Virus record (IMG/VR): IMGVR_UViG_3300030328_003618
Location: 1 to 64,000 of that record
Strand: one strand, 5' to 3'
Source: a virus
Length of the DNA stretch: 64,000 bases
Under the pieces are notes generated by a model. The model searched no databases, was not told the origin of the DNA, and worked only from the letters and a program-made list of their open reading frames with translations. Below, piece after piece: positions 15,640 to 22,782 of this stretch. How positions within the stretch are numbered: the first letter of the stretch is position 1; each line of letters starts with the position of its first letter. A program made the translations under genes and the position numbers.

Positions 15640-15682
15640 GACGAAGTGAACTGTTTAAAAATTTAAAAAACAAAATATTATT

Positions 15683-15898
15683 ATGGACAATTATTTAAAA
15701 GACTTAGAAGAAATGAGCGAGCGAGGTGCAGACTTTGCTGAATACTACCACAAATTACTTGATGGTGTAAAAGACCTACAAGACAATCAAAGAGCAATGT
15801 TTGTTTGGGTTTTGATGAACAAAATTAGAGAAATTGGTTATGAGAACGGAAATAGAGCGACAAAAGAAGCTATGATTAAATTTTTAAATTGCAGCTAA
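15683..15898 (+). CDS. Cassette gene 1, hypothetical
   Basis: A 71-residue helical, acidic protein (LEEMSERGADFAEYYHKLLDGVKDL). Function unknown. Its TAA stop is part of the left core of attC-like site b, a typical cassette arrangement. Confidence 0.65.
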   Translation: MDNYLKDLEEMSERGADFAEYYHKLLDGVKDLQDNQRAMFVWVLMNKIREIGYENGNRATKEAMIKFLNCS

Positions 15899-15951
15899 CG
15901 TATTGTATAAAATGCGTTGAGGAACGAAATGAATTTTATATGGTGTTATGC
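15893..15951 (+). repeat. attC-like site b
   Basis: Left core AGCTAAC (15893-15899), stem TATAAAAT / ATTTTATA, right core GTTATGC (15945-15951). The loop contains GAGGAACGA, shared with site c. Confidence 0.7.
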
Positions 15952-15975
15952 ACCTTTAATTTAAAACTAATTAAA

Positions 15976-16173
15976 ATGAAAAAAAGAGAACTATATAAAT
16001 TAGAATTTGTAAAAAACACTGACAACAAATGTATAGCTGTAATCAGAACTGATAATAATTACGGATTGCAAGGTTATGTTTATTCTGATGGTAGAATAAG
16101 AAAAGATTACACACCTTACACTATACCAAACTACATAGTAGAGGAATGTATGGGTATGTTTAATGGTGCATAA
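15976..16173 (+). CDS. Cassette gene 2, hypothetical
   Basis: A 65-residue basic protein (MKKRELYKLEFVKN...). The start at 15976 follows TAATTAAA, the leader type used by neighbouring genes; a longer frame from 15889 would run through attC-like site b and is rejected. Function unknown. Its stop lies within the next core. Confidence 0.65.
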   Translation: MKKRELYKLEFVKNTDNKCIAVIRTDNNYGLQGYVYSDGRIRKDYTPYTIPNYIVEECMGMFNGA

Positions 16174-16228
16174 CGGTTTGGCTATGTGCTGAACGAGGAA
16201 CGAGTATAGCATATAGCTAGTGTTATAT
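16168..16228 (+). repeat. attC-like site c
   Basis: Left core GCATAAC (16168-16174), stem GCTATGTGCT / AGCATATAGC (10 bp with one G-T), right core GTTATAT (16222-16228) followed by GC, so the outer ends GCATAAC and GTTATATGC are nearly complementary. The loop has GAGGAACGA. Confidence 0.75.
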
Positions 16229-16259
16229 GCTTTTTATTAACAGATTAAAACAGATTAAA

Positions 16260-16457
16260 ATGAGATTTATAGCTTCGATAAAATGGTTAGATAACGGAAA
16301 CATACAAGATGATATGATTCTAAAAATTGGGGACATAGAAGAAGACGATGACGACATTTTCTTCTACTTAGATTCTGAAAGAGAATTGGAAGAATTTAAA
16401 AAAGAGGGTGTTCACGATTGGATTATTCTTGATGCAGTTAAAGATAGTTGCATATAA
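16260..16457 (+). CDS. Cassette gene 3, acidic hypothetical
   Basis: A 65-residue strongly acidic protein with a GDIEEDDDDIFFYLD core. The start at 16260 follows ACAGATTAAA twice; the upstream in-frame ATG overlaps the attC-like right core and is rejected. Function unknown. A DNA mimic is conceivable from the charge only. Confidence 0.65.
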   Translation: MRFIASIKWLDNGNIQDDMILKIGDIEEDDDDIFFYLDSERELEEFKKEGVHDWIILDAVKDSCI

Positions 16458-16546
16458 CGGATGAGTATATAAATAGTGGCGACTAAACGCAAAGATAGAT
16501 GATGGCACTAACGATGCCGAGCCATTATTTATATACATTGTTAGGC
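16452..16546 (+). repeat. attC-like site d (longest stem)
   Basis: Left core ATATAAC (16452-16458), 16-bp stem GTATATAAATAGTGGC / GCCATTATTTATATAC with one wobble, right core GTTAGGC (16540-16546), which fits the GTTRRRY consensus exactly. The 40-base loop holds a second small hairpin (TGGC/GCCG). Confidence 0.8.
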
Positions 16547-16566
16547 ATCTTTTAAACTTATTAGAT

Positions 16567-16728
16567 ATGTATTTTGTAAACCATTATGTTATTGATTGGA
16601 CTAAAGTAAAAACACAAGAAGATGTAATTGCTATTTTAAAAAACCTACAATTAGCATTTGAAAACCCCTCTGAAGATTTAGAGAAACTTTGTGTTTTGGT
16701 AAATAAGCAGACAGGTGAAAAAGTTTAA
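16567..16728 (+). CDS. Cassette gene 4, hypothetical (53 aa)
   Basis: A 53-residue protein, MYFVNHYVIDWTKVKTQ..., ending KQTGEKV. It begins 20 bases after the right core of site d, the typical cassette spacing. Function unknown. Confidence 0.6.
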   Translation: MYFVNHYVIDWTKVKTQEDVIAILKNLQLAFENPSEDLEKLCVLVNKQTGEKV

Positions 16729-16732
16729 TTGT

Positions 16733-16784
16733 GCCTAATGGTATAAGCAAATACCGTTTAAATGGAATTTAATTAATGTTATAA
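16733..16784 (+). repeat. attC-like site e (degenerate)
   Basis: GCCTAAT (16733-16739; a canonical core would be GCCTAAC), a short GGTAT/ATACC hairpin, and GTTATAA (16778-16784). The stem is much weaker than in sites b-d. Confidence 0.4.
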
Positions 16785-16795
16785 AAAGTAAAATT

Positions 16796-16975
16796 ATGGA
16801 ACCAGAGGAAAAAAGAATGTTAAGAACAATGAGATATATGGCTTGGGAAAGAGCCAAAGGAGAGTTAAGGAGTATGTTAGAAACCTATTGGCACGATAAT
16901 GATAAATATGGCATAATGAAAGAAGCCATAGATGAATTTATTGATGATGTTCAAGGTCACGCAAAGCAAGAATAA
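16796..16975 (+). CDS. Cassette gene 5, hypothetical (59 aa)
   Basis: A 59-residue helical protein (MEPEEKRMLRTMRYMAWERA...). Function unknown. It starts 11 bases after the candidate right core of site e. Confidence 0.6.
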   Translation: MEPEEKRMLRTMRYMAWERAKGELRSMLETYWHDNDKYGIMKEAIDEFIDDVQGHAKQE

Positions 16976-16984
16976 TTTTATTGT

Positions 16985-17014
16985 TTATAACGCTACAACT
17001 AAACACAGTTATTT
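16985..17014 (+). repeat. attC-like site f (truncated)
   Basis: TTATAAC (16985-16991) and GTTATTT (17008-17014) only 16 bases apart with no real internal stem. Possibly a deleted site. Confidence 0.3.
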
Positions 17015-17030
17015 TTAAAGATTTATTAAG

Positions 17031-17297
17031 ATGAAAAGACCAAAACAAACAGATAAAGAATGTAGAAGGCAAGGAATGACAGATGTTCCAGTTGCTAATT
17101 ACTCTAAAATGCAGGATAAGTATATTGATTACTTAGAAAAGAAACTTAAAAATAATGGTGTTTTAGATGATGTTATTAAACACCGTGAACTGTTAATTGG
17201 TTTTTATAGGCATTTCTATTCTGAAATAGGATGGATAACACATGAGGATTCAGCTATTGAAACAATTGATAAATACTTAAAATCAATTAATGGTTAA
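17031..17297 (+). CDS. Cassette gene 6, hypothetical
   Basis: An 88-residue basic, helical protein with KECRRQGMTDVPVANYSKMQDKY. Phage-like in character but not recognised. The palindrome after it is poor, so the boundary to the next gene is unclear. Confidence 0.6.
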   Translation: MKRPKQTDKECRRQGMTDVPVANYSKMQDKYIDYLEKKLKNNGVLDDVIKHRELLIGFYRHFYSEIGWITHEDSAIETIDKYLKSING

Positions 17298-17340
17298 TAA
17301 TGGTAAGGCTATGATTAGTGCCATTTAAAATAAATAAATT

Positions 17341-17661
17341 ATGGAATACGAACTAAAAAGAATAGAAGCACCAAAAATTGAGGGTATGGATGAAATGGCA
17401 TTAAATATAGCCAATGTTACCCAACGTTTTATTTCTGAGGTGCAAAAACAAGAAGAGGAACTATTTACAACTGCTTTACGAACTATGGCAGAACCTCCAA
17501 TAAAAGGTGAAATAACGAAGGGAAAAATAAGGTGGAGAGGAATTAGAATAATAAGGCAACAAATAGGACTTGACTCTTATAGTTGGTTAGAGCAAAGAGG
17601 TAAACAAATAAGTCCTAAATTTCACATAGGAGCAAAGTTGCCTGACTTAAATGTTGGGTAA
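17341..17661 (+). CDS. Cassette gene 7, hypothetical
   Basis: A 106-residue protein: an N-terminal helical part and a basic C-terminal part with GKIRWRGIRIIRQQIGL. Function unknown. Its stop TAA lies in the left core of site h. Confidence 0.65.
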   Translation: MEYELKRIEAPKIEGMDEMALNIANVTQRFISEVQKQEEELFTTALRTMAEPPIKGEITKGKIRWRGIRIIRQQIGLDSYSWLEQRGKQISPKFHIGAKLPDLNVG

Positions 17662-17721
17662 CGCCCCTTGTATGGTGGCGTATGGAATGCAATGAAATAT
17701 GCACTATACAAATTGTTGTGT
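17656..17721 (+). repeat. attC-like site h
   Basis: Left core GGGTAAC (17656-17662), stem TTGTATGGTG-GCGTAT / ATATGC-AC-T-ATACAA with minor bulges, right core GTTGTGT (17715-17721). Confidence 0.7.
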
Positions 17722-17757
17722 GTAGTGTGGATTATTAACAGATAAAAACTAATTGAA

Positions 17758-17934
17758 ATGAAAAAGTACATTCTAAAAGAATTAAAATACGGTTCTTATT
17801 TTCTTGATTTAAAAATGGGATGGGGTGAAGATATAAATTTAGCTTTATTTTTTGATAGCGTTGAAGATGCTGAACGAGAGATGGAAAAACAATCAAGCGG
17901 TATTTATACTGTTATAACTATTTACATGAAATAG
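17758..17934 (+). CDS. Cassette gene 8, hypothetical (58 aa)
   Basis: A 58-residue protein with DLKMGWGEDINLALFFDSVE and a hydrophobic beta end (YTVITIYMK). Function unknown. It is bracketed by attC-like sites h and i. Confidence 0.6.
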   Translation: MKKYILKELKYGSYFLDLKMGWGEDINLALFFDSVEDAEREMEKQSSGIYTVITIYMK

Positions 17935-17940
17935 CATTAC

Positions 17941-17992
17941 ACACAACGGTTTGAGTATGGAGCGTTTTAATGCTCTATACTTAGTGTTATGT
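17941..17992 (+). repeat. attC-like site i
   Basis: Left core ACACAAC (17941-17947), stem AGTATGGAGC / GCTCTATACT (10 bp with one G-T wobble), right core GTTATGT (17986-17992). Confidence 0.7.
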
Positions 17993-18012
17993 ACTTTTAA
18001 TATAAGGAATAT

Positions 18013-18210
18013 ATGAAAGCAAGAGATTTAATAAAAGAATTGGAAAAACACCCAGATTGGGAAGTTACGGTAAGCGTTGATATTTCAACAAATGAGGATG
18101 AAAATGATAGACGAGCATTTGGTGAGCAAATAATAGAAGTTATAAATGAAAATAGTAGTAACCAATTTACTATATGTTTTGATGGTTATGATAACTATAA
18201 TTGTACATAA
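18013..18210 (+). CDS. Cassette gene 9, phage-like hypothetical
   Basis: A 65-residue acidic protein, MKARDLIKELEKHPDWEVTVSVD..., a pattern (helix, then a strand with V-V-D) seen in many small phage proteins of unknown role. The stop TAA is part of the left core of site j. Confidence 0.65.
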   Translation: MKARDLIKELEKHPDWEVTVSVDISTNEDENDRRAFGEQIIEVINENSSNQFTICFDGYDNYNCT

Positions 18211-18274
18211 CATCCTTGTAAACGAGCTTGAGCGACAGTCGAGGTACGAGATTGCGTTTACAATACTGTTATAT
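18205..18274 (+). repeat. attC-like site j
   Basis: Left core ACATAAC (18205-18211), perfect 9-bp stem TTGTAAACG / CGTTTACAA, right core GTTATAT (18268-18274). The loop has GAGGTACGA, close to the GAGGAACGA of sites b and c. It is the last site; the P-II operon begins 80 bases further on. Confidence 0.75.
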
Positions 18275-18278
18275 TTTT

Positions 18279-18301
18279 AAGACACATACCCTATGTGTCT
18301 T
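18279..18301 (+). promoter_or_regulatory. Leader hairpin 11
   Basis: Perfect 10-bp stem AAGACACATA / TATGTGTCTT with CCC in the loop, followed by GATTATTTATAATCC and a promoter-like box, then the P-II gene at 18354. It links the nitrogen operon to the same control family as the other early genes. Confidence 0.8.
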
Positions 18302-18316
18302 GATTATTTATAATCC

Positions 18317-18324
18317 TATATTTG
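18317..18324 (+). promoter_or_regulatory. Promoter -7 box of the nitrogen operon
   Basis: TATATTTG, 29 bases before the ATG at 18354, fits the Bacteroidetes TAnnTTTG box. The nearest upstream TTG (18300-18302) is 14 bases away, shorter than usual. Confidence 0.5.
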
Positions 18325-18353
18325 CAGTATTATTTAATTAAATCAATTATTTT

Positions 18354-18692
18354 ATGAAAAAAGTTGAAACCATCATCAGAAAATCTCAATTCGATGATGT
18401 GAAATCGGCTCTCATGAACGTTAAGGTAACTTTCTTTAGTTATTGGGACGTGACTGGTGTCGGTAATGAGAAAATTGGTAACGTCTACAGAGGTGTTGAG
18501 TACAATACATCTGATATTCAAAGACGATACCTATCAATAGTTGTATCTGATGAATTTTTAGATAGAACTGTAAAAGCTATTCTTGATTCTGCTTATACTG
18601 GCAAAGTTGGAGATGGTAAAATATTTGTAAGTGATATCCAAGAAGCATATCGCATCAGAACTCGTGAAAGAGGAAACCAAACGCTTAATTAA
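18354..18692 (+). CDS. glnK: Nitrogen regulatory protein P-II (GlnB/GlnK family)
   Basis: A 112-residue P-II signal protein. P-II trimers bind ATP/ADP and 2-oxoglutarate and, through the T-loop, plug or release AmtB. Visible features are the N-terminal strand MKKVETIIRK, a T-loop with NVYRGVEY (Tyr50 corresponds to the uridylylated Tyr51 of enteric P-II), and the C-terminal signature YTGKVGDGKIF (81-91) followed by YRIRTRERG. The T-loop reads GVGNEK where enteric proteins have GFGRQK, so the ligand-binding Gln is Glu; YNTSDIQRR after the loop is, as I recall it, typical of Bacteroidetes P-II. It is followed by amtB after one base, the widespread glnK-amtB arrangement. A phage copy is very unusual. 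Confidence 0.93.
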   Translation: MKKVETIIRKSQFDDVKSALMNVKVTFFSYWDVTGVGNEKIGNVYRGVEYNTSDIQRRYLSIVVSDEFLDRTVKAILDSAYTGKVGDGKIFVSDIQEAYRIRTRERGNQTLN

Positions 18693-18693
18693 T

Positions 18694-19920
18694 ATGGAAA
18701 TGTTAACGGTAAACAACGTATGGATGATGATATGCACTGGATTAGTGTTTTTCATGCACCTTGGTTTTTCATTCTTAGAGATTGGATTAACTAGACAAAA
18801 GAATACTATCAATATTTTATTCAAGAACATCTTCATAATTTGTATGGGGCTTCTTGTTTATTACATTGGTGGTTTTAACCTAATGTATCCTGGATTTTCT
18901 GAAGGGGATTTAGGTATCTTAAAGTTTGCAGGATTTGGAATTGATGCTCCTGTAAATGGTATGACTGCTGAATACGCTAGTGGAGGATATACTTGGTGGA
19001 CAGATTTCTTGTTTCAAGGTATGTTTGCAGCTACTGCTGCAACTATTGTAAGTGGAGCTGTAGCAGAACGTATCAAGCTAACGAGCTTCATGCTATTTAG
19101 TTTTATCTATGTAGGATTTGTATACCCTATAGTAGGTAGCTGGAAATGGGGAGGAGGATTCTTAGATAGTCTAGGATTCTACGACTTCGCAGGTTCTACA
19201 TTAGTACATTCAGTCGGTGGATGGGCTGCTTTAGTAGCTGTATGGTTACTTGGAGCTAGATTAGGTAAGTTTAATAAAGGCAAAGCTATTCCAATATTTG
19301 GTCATAACATTCCTTTTGCTACGGCAGGAGTATTAATATTGTGGCTAGGTTGGTTTGGTTTTAATGGAGGGAGTGTACTTAGTGCAGACCCTACATTAAC
19401 TAGTTTAACTTTAGTAACAACTTGCTTAGCCGCTGCCGCAGGAGGAATAGGGGCTGCTATTACATCTTATATTAAAGATAGTAGTTTTGACTTATCCATG
19501 TTCTTAAATGGAATCTTAGGAGGTCTTGTAGCTATTACAGCAGGAGCAGACCAAATGAGTCCTAATGAATCTGTAGTAATAGGATTAATTGGAGGTATAC
19601 TTGTAGTTCTTGTTGTAAATCTGTTAGACAAACTTAAATTAGATGATCCGGTAGGAGCTATTGCAGTTCACTTAGGTTGTGGAATTTGGGGAACTTTAGC
19701 TGTAGGTATCTTTGGTAACATGGCAGGATTCAATCAGTTCCTAACACAGCTTTCAGGAGTTTGCATAATTGGAGCTTTCTGCTTAATCTCTTCATTCATA
19801 ATTCTTTTTATCATTAAGAAGACTATGGGGCTTAGAGTTTCTAGAGAAGAAGAACTTGAAGGACTAGACACAGCAGAACATAAAATGTCAGCTTATCCTG
19901 ACTTTAGACTTAAATCTTAA
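18694..19920 (+). CDS. amtB: Ammonium transporter AmtB
   Basis: A 408-residue inner-membrane Amt/Mep/Rh channel that takes up ammonium. It has about eleven hydrophobic spans. The conserved pore residues are present: Asp164 in YDFAGSTLVH, the twin histidines His172 (STLVHSVGG) and His326 (AIAVHLGCG), and the GWFGFNGGS segment (about 219-227). Length is normal and the C-terminal tail is complete, so it looks functional. I start at 18694, directly after the P-II stop; a longer frame from 18631 overlaps P-II and adds no membrane segment. P-II upstream and porin downstream suggest regulated ammonium uptake during infection. Confidence 0.96.
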   Translation: MEMLTVNNVWMMICTGLVFFMHLGFSFLEIGLTRQKNTINILFKNIFIICMGLLVYYIGGFNLMYPGFSEGDLGILKFAGFGIDAPVNGMTAEYASGGYTWWTDFLFQGMFAATAATIVSGAVAERIKLTSFMLFSFIYVGFVYPIVGSWKWGGGFLDSLGFYDFAGSTLVHSVGGWAALVAVWLLGARLGKFNKGKAIPIFGHNIPFATAGVLILWLGWFGFNGGSVLSADPTLTSLTLVTTCLAAAAGGIGAAITSYIKDSSFDLSMFLNGILGGLVAITAGADQMSPNESVVIGLIGGILVVLVVNLLDKLKLDDPVGAIAVHLGCGIWGTLAVGIFGNMAGFNQFLTQLSGVCIIGAFCLISSFIILFIIKKTMGLRVSREEELEGLDTAEHKMSAYPDFRLKS

Positions 19921-19930
19921 TTTTAAAAAA

Positions 19931-20890
19931 ATGAAATATATATTTTTATTATTGGCACTTATTACTACAGTGTCTTACGGACAAGACAACACTAAATCAG
20001 TTTCTTTTGAAGGTAGTTTAGATGTTTATTACAGAAGGAATTTAAGCACAGCAAATACAGAAGTAGCACCAGCTACTTCTTTTGCTAACCTAAATGGATT
20101 CTCTCTTGGAATGTTTAATTTAATAAGTAGTTACGATACAAAAAATACTGGGTTTGTAGCAGACTTAGTATTTGGACCAAGAGGTGAAGATGCAGTATTT
20201 TTATCAAGTGGAAACTCAAGCATTATCAATCAGCTATATGCTTATTGGGATGTTAGCGACAATGTTACCTTGACGATGGGTAACTTCAATACCTTTCTAG
20301 GTTACGAAGTAATATCTCCTACTGGAAACTTTAACTATTCTACTAGTTATATGTTTTCATATGGACCATTTTCTCATAGTGGATTAAAGGCAGACATCAA
20401 ACTAGCAAGTGATTTCACTTTTATGTTAGCTGTTTTAAATGCTACTGATGAAACGGAATTTAATTCTTCAAACTTCAGTACACTTGGAACGCAATTAGCT
20501 TATAAGAACACTTATTTAAACGCTATTTATGGTAAACAAAGCCCAACTTCTGAAGCTACTTTTCAAGTAGATTTAACTGGTTGTTATGATTTATCTAAAA
20601 AGTTTTATTTAGGAATTAATAGTACCTATAACGATACTGAAGGAGATGGATTTTATGGCGTTGCTTTATATCCTCAATATTCATTTGGTAAACTAAAAGC
20701 TGGAATTAGAACAGAATATTTTTCTGATAAAGTTTCTGATGTTATAAACTTAACAAGCACTTTAGATTATACAATTGAGAATTTAAATCTAAAACTAGAA
20801 TATAGATTTGATAAATCTAGTGATGTAGTATTTGAGCAAAAAGATAACCTATCTAGCGTTATTCTAGCCGCAATTTACTCTTTTAATTAA
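19931..20890 (+). CDS. Outer-membrane beta-barrel porin (BBP2-like)
   Basis: A 319-residue protein with a signal peptide (MKYIFLLLALITTVSYGQ, cleavage near residue 17) and alternating amphipathic strands to a C-terminal aromatic-containing strand (AAIYSFN). Segments such as FNTFLGYEVISPTGNFNYS and FSYGPFSHSGLKAD fit the putative beta-barrel porin-2 (OmpL-like) family, whose genes often sit next to amt in Bacteroidetes. It would let ammonium or another small solute cross the outer membrane. It starts 10 bases after amtB, so it is in the same operon. Phage-encoded outer-membrane porins are rare. Confidence 0.85.
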   Translation: MKYIFLLLALITTVSYGQDNTKSVSFEGSLDVYYRRNLSTANTEVAPATSFANLNGFSLGMFNLISSYDTKNTGFVADLVFGPRGEDAVFLSSGNSSIINQLYAYWDVSDNVTLTMGNFNTFLGYEVISPTGNFNYSTSYMFSYGPFSHSGLKADIKLASDFTFMLAVLNATDETEFNSSNFSTLGTQLAYKNTYLNAIYGKQSPTSEATFQVDLTGCYDLSKKFYLGINSTYNDTEGDGFYGVALYPQYSFGKLKAGIRTEYFSDKVSDVINLTSTLDYTIENLNLKLEYRFDKSSDVVFEQKDNLSSVILAAIYSFN

Positions 20891-20902
20891 ATTTATTTTT
20901 TT

Positions 20903-20935
20903 ACCAAAACACTTTCTTTCCCCTTGTGTTTTGGT
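20903..20935 (+). promoter_or_regulatory. Leader hairpin 12
   Basis: Perfect 10-bp stem ACCAAAACAC / GTGTTTTGGT, then TATTTTAAATTTATTTAATT and the ATG at 20956. Confidence 0.8.
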
Positions 20936-20955
20936 TATTTTAAATTTATTTAATT

Positions 20956-21852
20956 ATGGAAAATCAAATTAACGAAGCTCAAAGCAAAGGACAAATGGTA
21001 ATGGATTTGTTAGAGCAACATGATTTATTCTGGGAGGTAAGGAAAGAAAAGCTTTACACAAGAGAAGGAATTGAGTCTAAGCATGTTTCTGTTCGCAGGA
21101 CTGATGTAGACACAGAGTTTATGGCTTGTAAAGACAGTTATGAAATATTTCAAAACTGGGATTTAGCAGAATTAACTCATGAAATCTCCACAAAATTAGG
21201 AGGTGATATAGTAAAAGGAGGTTTGTTGCAAAAAGGACGTAAAGTCTTTATGCAGATTGATAGTGGTACAATTAAAAATATTGGTCAGAATAACGATCAG
21301 ATTGATAAATACATAACTATAACTAATAGTCATGATGGTAGTTCGGGAGTAGGTCTTGGAATGACTAACAAAACTATTAGTTGTTCTAATGTCTTTCATA
21401 AGGCTTATAGAGATTTAAATCATAAAGTAAGACATACTAAAACTATGCGTGAAAAAATTGACGCTATTATGTTTGGTATGGATGATTTTAAAAATTCTGA
21501 ATTAAACCTTTATGATACATTTAGAAGAATGAGTGATGTAAAAGTTGAACCTAATCATATTAAGAATTTAGTTAAAAGTCTACTAGGTGTTGATTTAGAT
21601 ATGAAAGCACAAGAGGCTCAAGAAACTTTTTCTAAAAACGCTCTTAATAAAGCAAAGAATTTAACTATTCGTATTGCTGAAGAAACTGCTCAAAAAGGTC
21701 AAACTTTATGGGGATTATTTTCAGGTGTAACTTCTTACACCAATAGAGATTTACCAGGAAATAAAGATTTAATGGAAAGCAAAATGATAGGTTCTGGTCA
21801 AAAACTAGACAATAAAGCATTTAGCGAAATCTCTAAATTAGTTTATTCTTAA
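20956..21852 (+). CDS. DUF932 phage/plasmid protein
   Basis: A 298-residue protein matching the DUF932 pattern: an N-terminal region with SYEIFQNWD, then GRKVFMQID, IDKYITITNSHDGSSGVGLG (about residues 117-136) and ISCSNVFHKAYRD. DUF932 proteins occur on plasmids and phages, often beside replication and recombination genes, and their biochemical role is unsettled. It is preceded by leader hairpin 12 and followed by the PRTRC cassette. Confidence 0.75.
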   Translation: MENQINEAQSKGQMVMDLLEQHDLFWEVRKEKLYTREGIESKHVSVRRTDVDTEFMACKDSYEIFQNWDLAELTHEISTKLGGDIVKGGLLQKGRKVFMQIDSGTIKNIGQNNDQIDKYITITNSHDGSSGVGLGMTNKTISCSNVFHKAYRDLNHKVRHTKTMREKIDAIMFGMDDFKNSELNLYDTFRRMSDVKVEPNHIKNLVKSLLGVDLDMKAQEAQETFSKNALNKAKNLTIRIAEETAQKGQTLWGLFSGVTSYTNRDLPGNKDLMESKMIGSGQKLDNKAFSEISKLVYS

Positions 21853-21896
21853 TTATCAAAAGCCACGATGGGTATATCCCGTTGTGGCTTGATAAT
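21852..21896 (+). promoter_or_regulatory. Leader hairpin 13 (longest)
   Basis: A stem of about 20 bp: ATTATCA plus AAGCCACGATGGG pairs with CCCGTTGTGGCTT plus TGATAAT, with a few wobbles and one bulge. The ATG at 21911 follows after 14 A/T-rich bases. It begins at the stop codon of the DUF932 gene. Confidence 0.8.
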
Positions 21897-21910
21897 TAAA
21901 AATTTAAACT

Positions 21911-22519
21911 ATGATTTTTACACAAATTTTAGAGAAGTTAGACAACTTAGATGTTGTCGTAACATTTAAGAAGCTTGGAGATGAATTTACTGTTTCAGTA
22001 TTGCCAAAACCAAGAACTTCTGATGAAAGCTCAAAGCTAATTGTTCCATTTATTGTAACTGGTACTAATATACCTAGCATAATAGATGAAATCAGTAAAG
22101 CCTTAGAAAGTCAATTAACTCAAATTTCGGAAGTAACTACCAACATGAATGCTTTTATCGATTCAGCAGAAAAAATGAAAGCAGAATCAAAAATGGAGGA
22201 AGAGAAGAAAAAGAAACAAAAATCTCTTGACGAAAAAGTAAAAAAGAAATTAGAAAATTTCGACAAATTAATCGACGAGAAATCTTTTAAGGAAGCACAA
22301 AAGCTAATCGATAGTGCGTTTAAAATAGACGCAGAAAGCTCGTTAGCCAAGTCGTGTAAACAGAAACTTGATGACAACAACAAAAGTATTGGATTGTTCC
22401 AAGAACAAGCTTATACAGCACCAGCGCAACCAAAAGTTAATGAACCAAAACCATTAAGTCCTGACCAAATAGAGGCTATGATGGAAGATAGATATCGAAA
22501 ATTAAATTTCAATGGCTAA
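21911..22519 (+). CDS. PRTRC system protein E
   Basis: A 202-residue protein. The N-terminus (MIFTQILEKLDNLDVVVTFKK...FTVSVLPKP) matches the PRTRC protein E pattern; then comes a long Lys/Glu-rich coiled coil (about residues 95-135) and a Pro-rich C-terminus. PRTRC (ParB-related, ThiF-related cassette) genes are normally found on plasmids; their role is unknown. It overlaps the PRTRC C gene by 8 bases, starting the usual E-C order. Confidence 0.75.
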   Translation: MIFTQILEKLDNLDVVVTFKKLGDEFTVSVLPKPRTSDESSKLIVPFIVTGTNIPSIIDEISKALESQLTQISEVTTNMNAFIDSAEKMKAESKMEEEKKKKQKSLDEKVKKKLENFDKLIDEKSFKEAQKLIDSAFKIDAESSLAKSCKQKLDDNNKSIGLFQEQAYTAPAQPKVNEPKPLSPDQIEAMMEDRYRKLNFNG

Positions 22520-22718
22520 AACTGAAAGATTAGAAAGAGTATTTAAGTTCAAGGAACTTACTCTTGCAGACCCAAATCAGAACTTTACATTAAAGCAAGT
22601 GTTAGATTTTTACGCTAACTCTTATCCTGAATTAGTAAATTCTCATTTATCAGAACCTAATGTTGTAAACAATAAAATTGAATACACATTTGAAACTAAA
22701 ATAGGAACTAAGGGATGA
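22512..22718 (+). CDS. PRTRC system protein C (ubiquitin-like)
   Basis: A 68-residue protein matching PRTRC protein C: RVFKFKELTLADPN, then LKQVLDFYANSYPELVNSHL and a C-terminal YTFETKIGTKG. The family has been described as a ubiquitin-like beta-grasp fold. The conserved C-terminal GTKG, ending in glycine, fits a tail that a ThiF/E1-like enzyme could adenylate; conjugation has not been shown as far as I know. It overlaps the flanking frames, indicating coupled translation. Confidence 0.8.
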   Translation: MAKTERLERVFKFKELTLADPNQNFTLKQVLDFYANSYPELVNSHLSEPNVVNNKIEYTFETKIGTKG

Positions 22719-22782
22719 GTTATTTAATGGAAAAAGTTTATAGGTCACTTCCAGATGAAGTAATAAAAACTGTAAGAAGAAT

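Larger units (their letters stand above)
15583..18274 (+). mobile_element. Integron-like gene-cassette array (attC-like sites, no integrase seen)
   Basis: Nine short genes, all on the plus strand, most followed by an imperfect palindrome with attC architecture. Each begins with a left core ending in AAC (often containing the gene's TAA stop), followed by 4-6 unpaired bases, a 9-16-bp stem with a variable loop, 2-4 unpaired bases, and a right core beginning GTT (GTTATGC, GTTAGGC, GTTATGT and similar, close to GTTRRRY). Orientation relative to the genes is that of integron cassettes. Loops of several copies share GAGGAACGA-like sequence. No integron integrase gene is in the window, so it resembles a cluster of attC sites lacking an integrase. 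Family identity is inferred from structure, not from a search. Confidence 0.65.

Noticed and set aside
15889-15975. Longer N-terminus for cassette gene 2
   Set aside because: The extension would translate straight through an attC-like palindrome and lacks the usual A/T-rich start context.
17298-17340. Possible attC-like site between cassette genes 6 and 7
   Set aside because: Only a 5-bp AATGG/CCATT repeat is present, with no AAC...GTT cores, so it is not listed as a site.
18631-18693. N-terminal extension of AmtB
   Set aside because: It lies inside the P-II gene and adds a charged, non-membrane stretch; the ATG at 18694 gives a normal Amt start.
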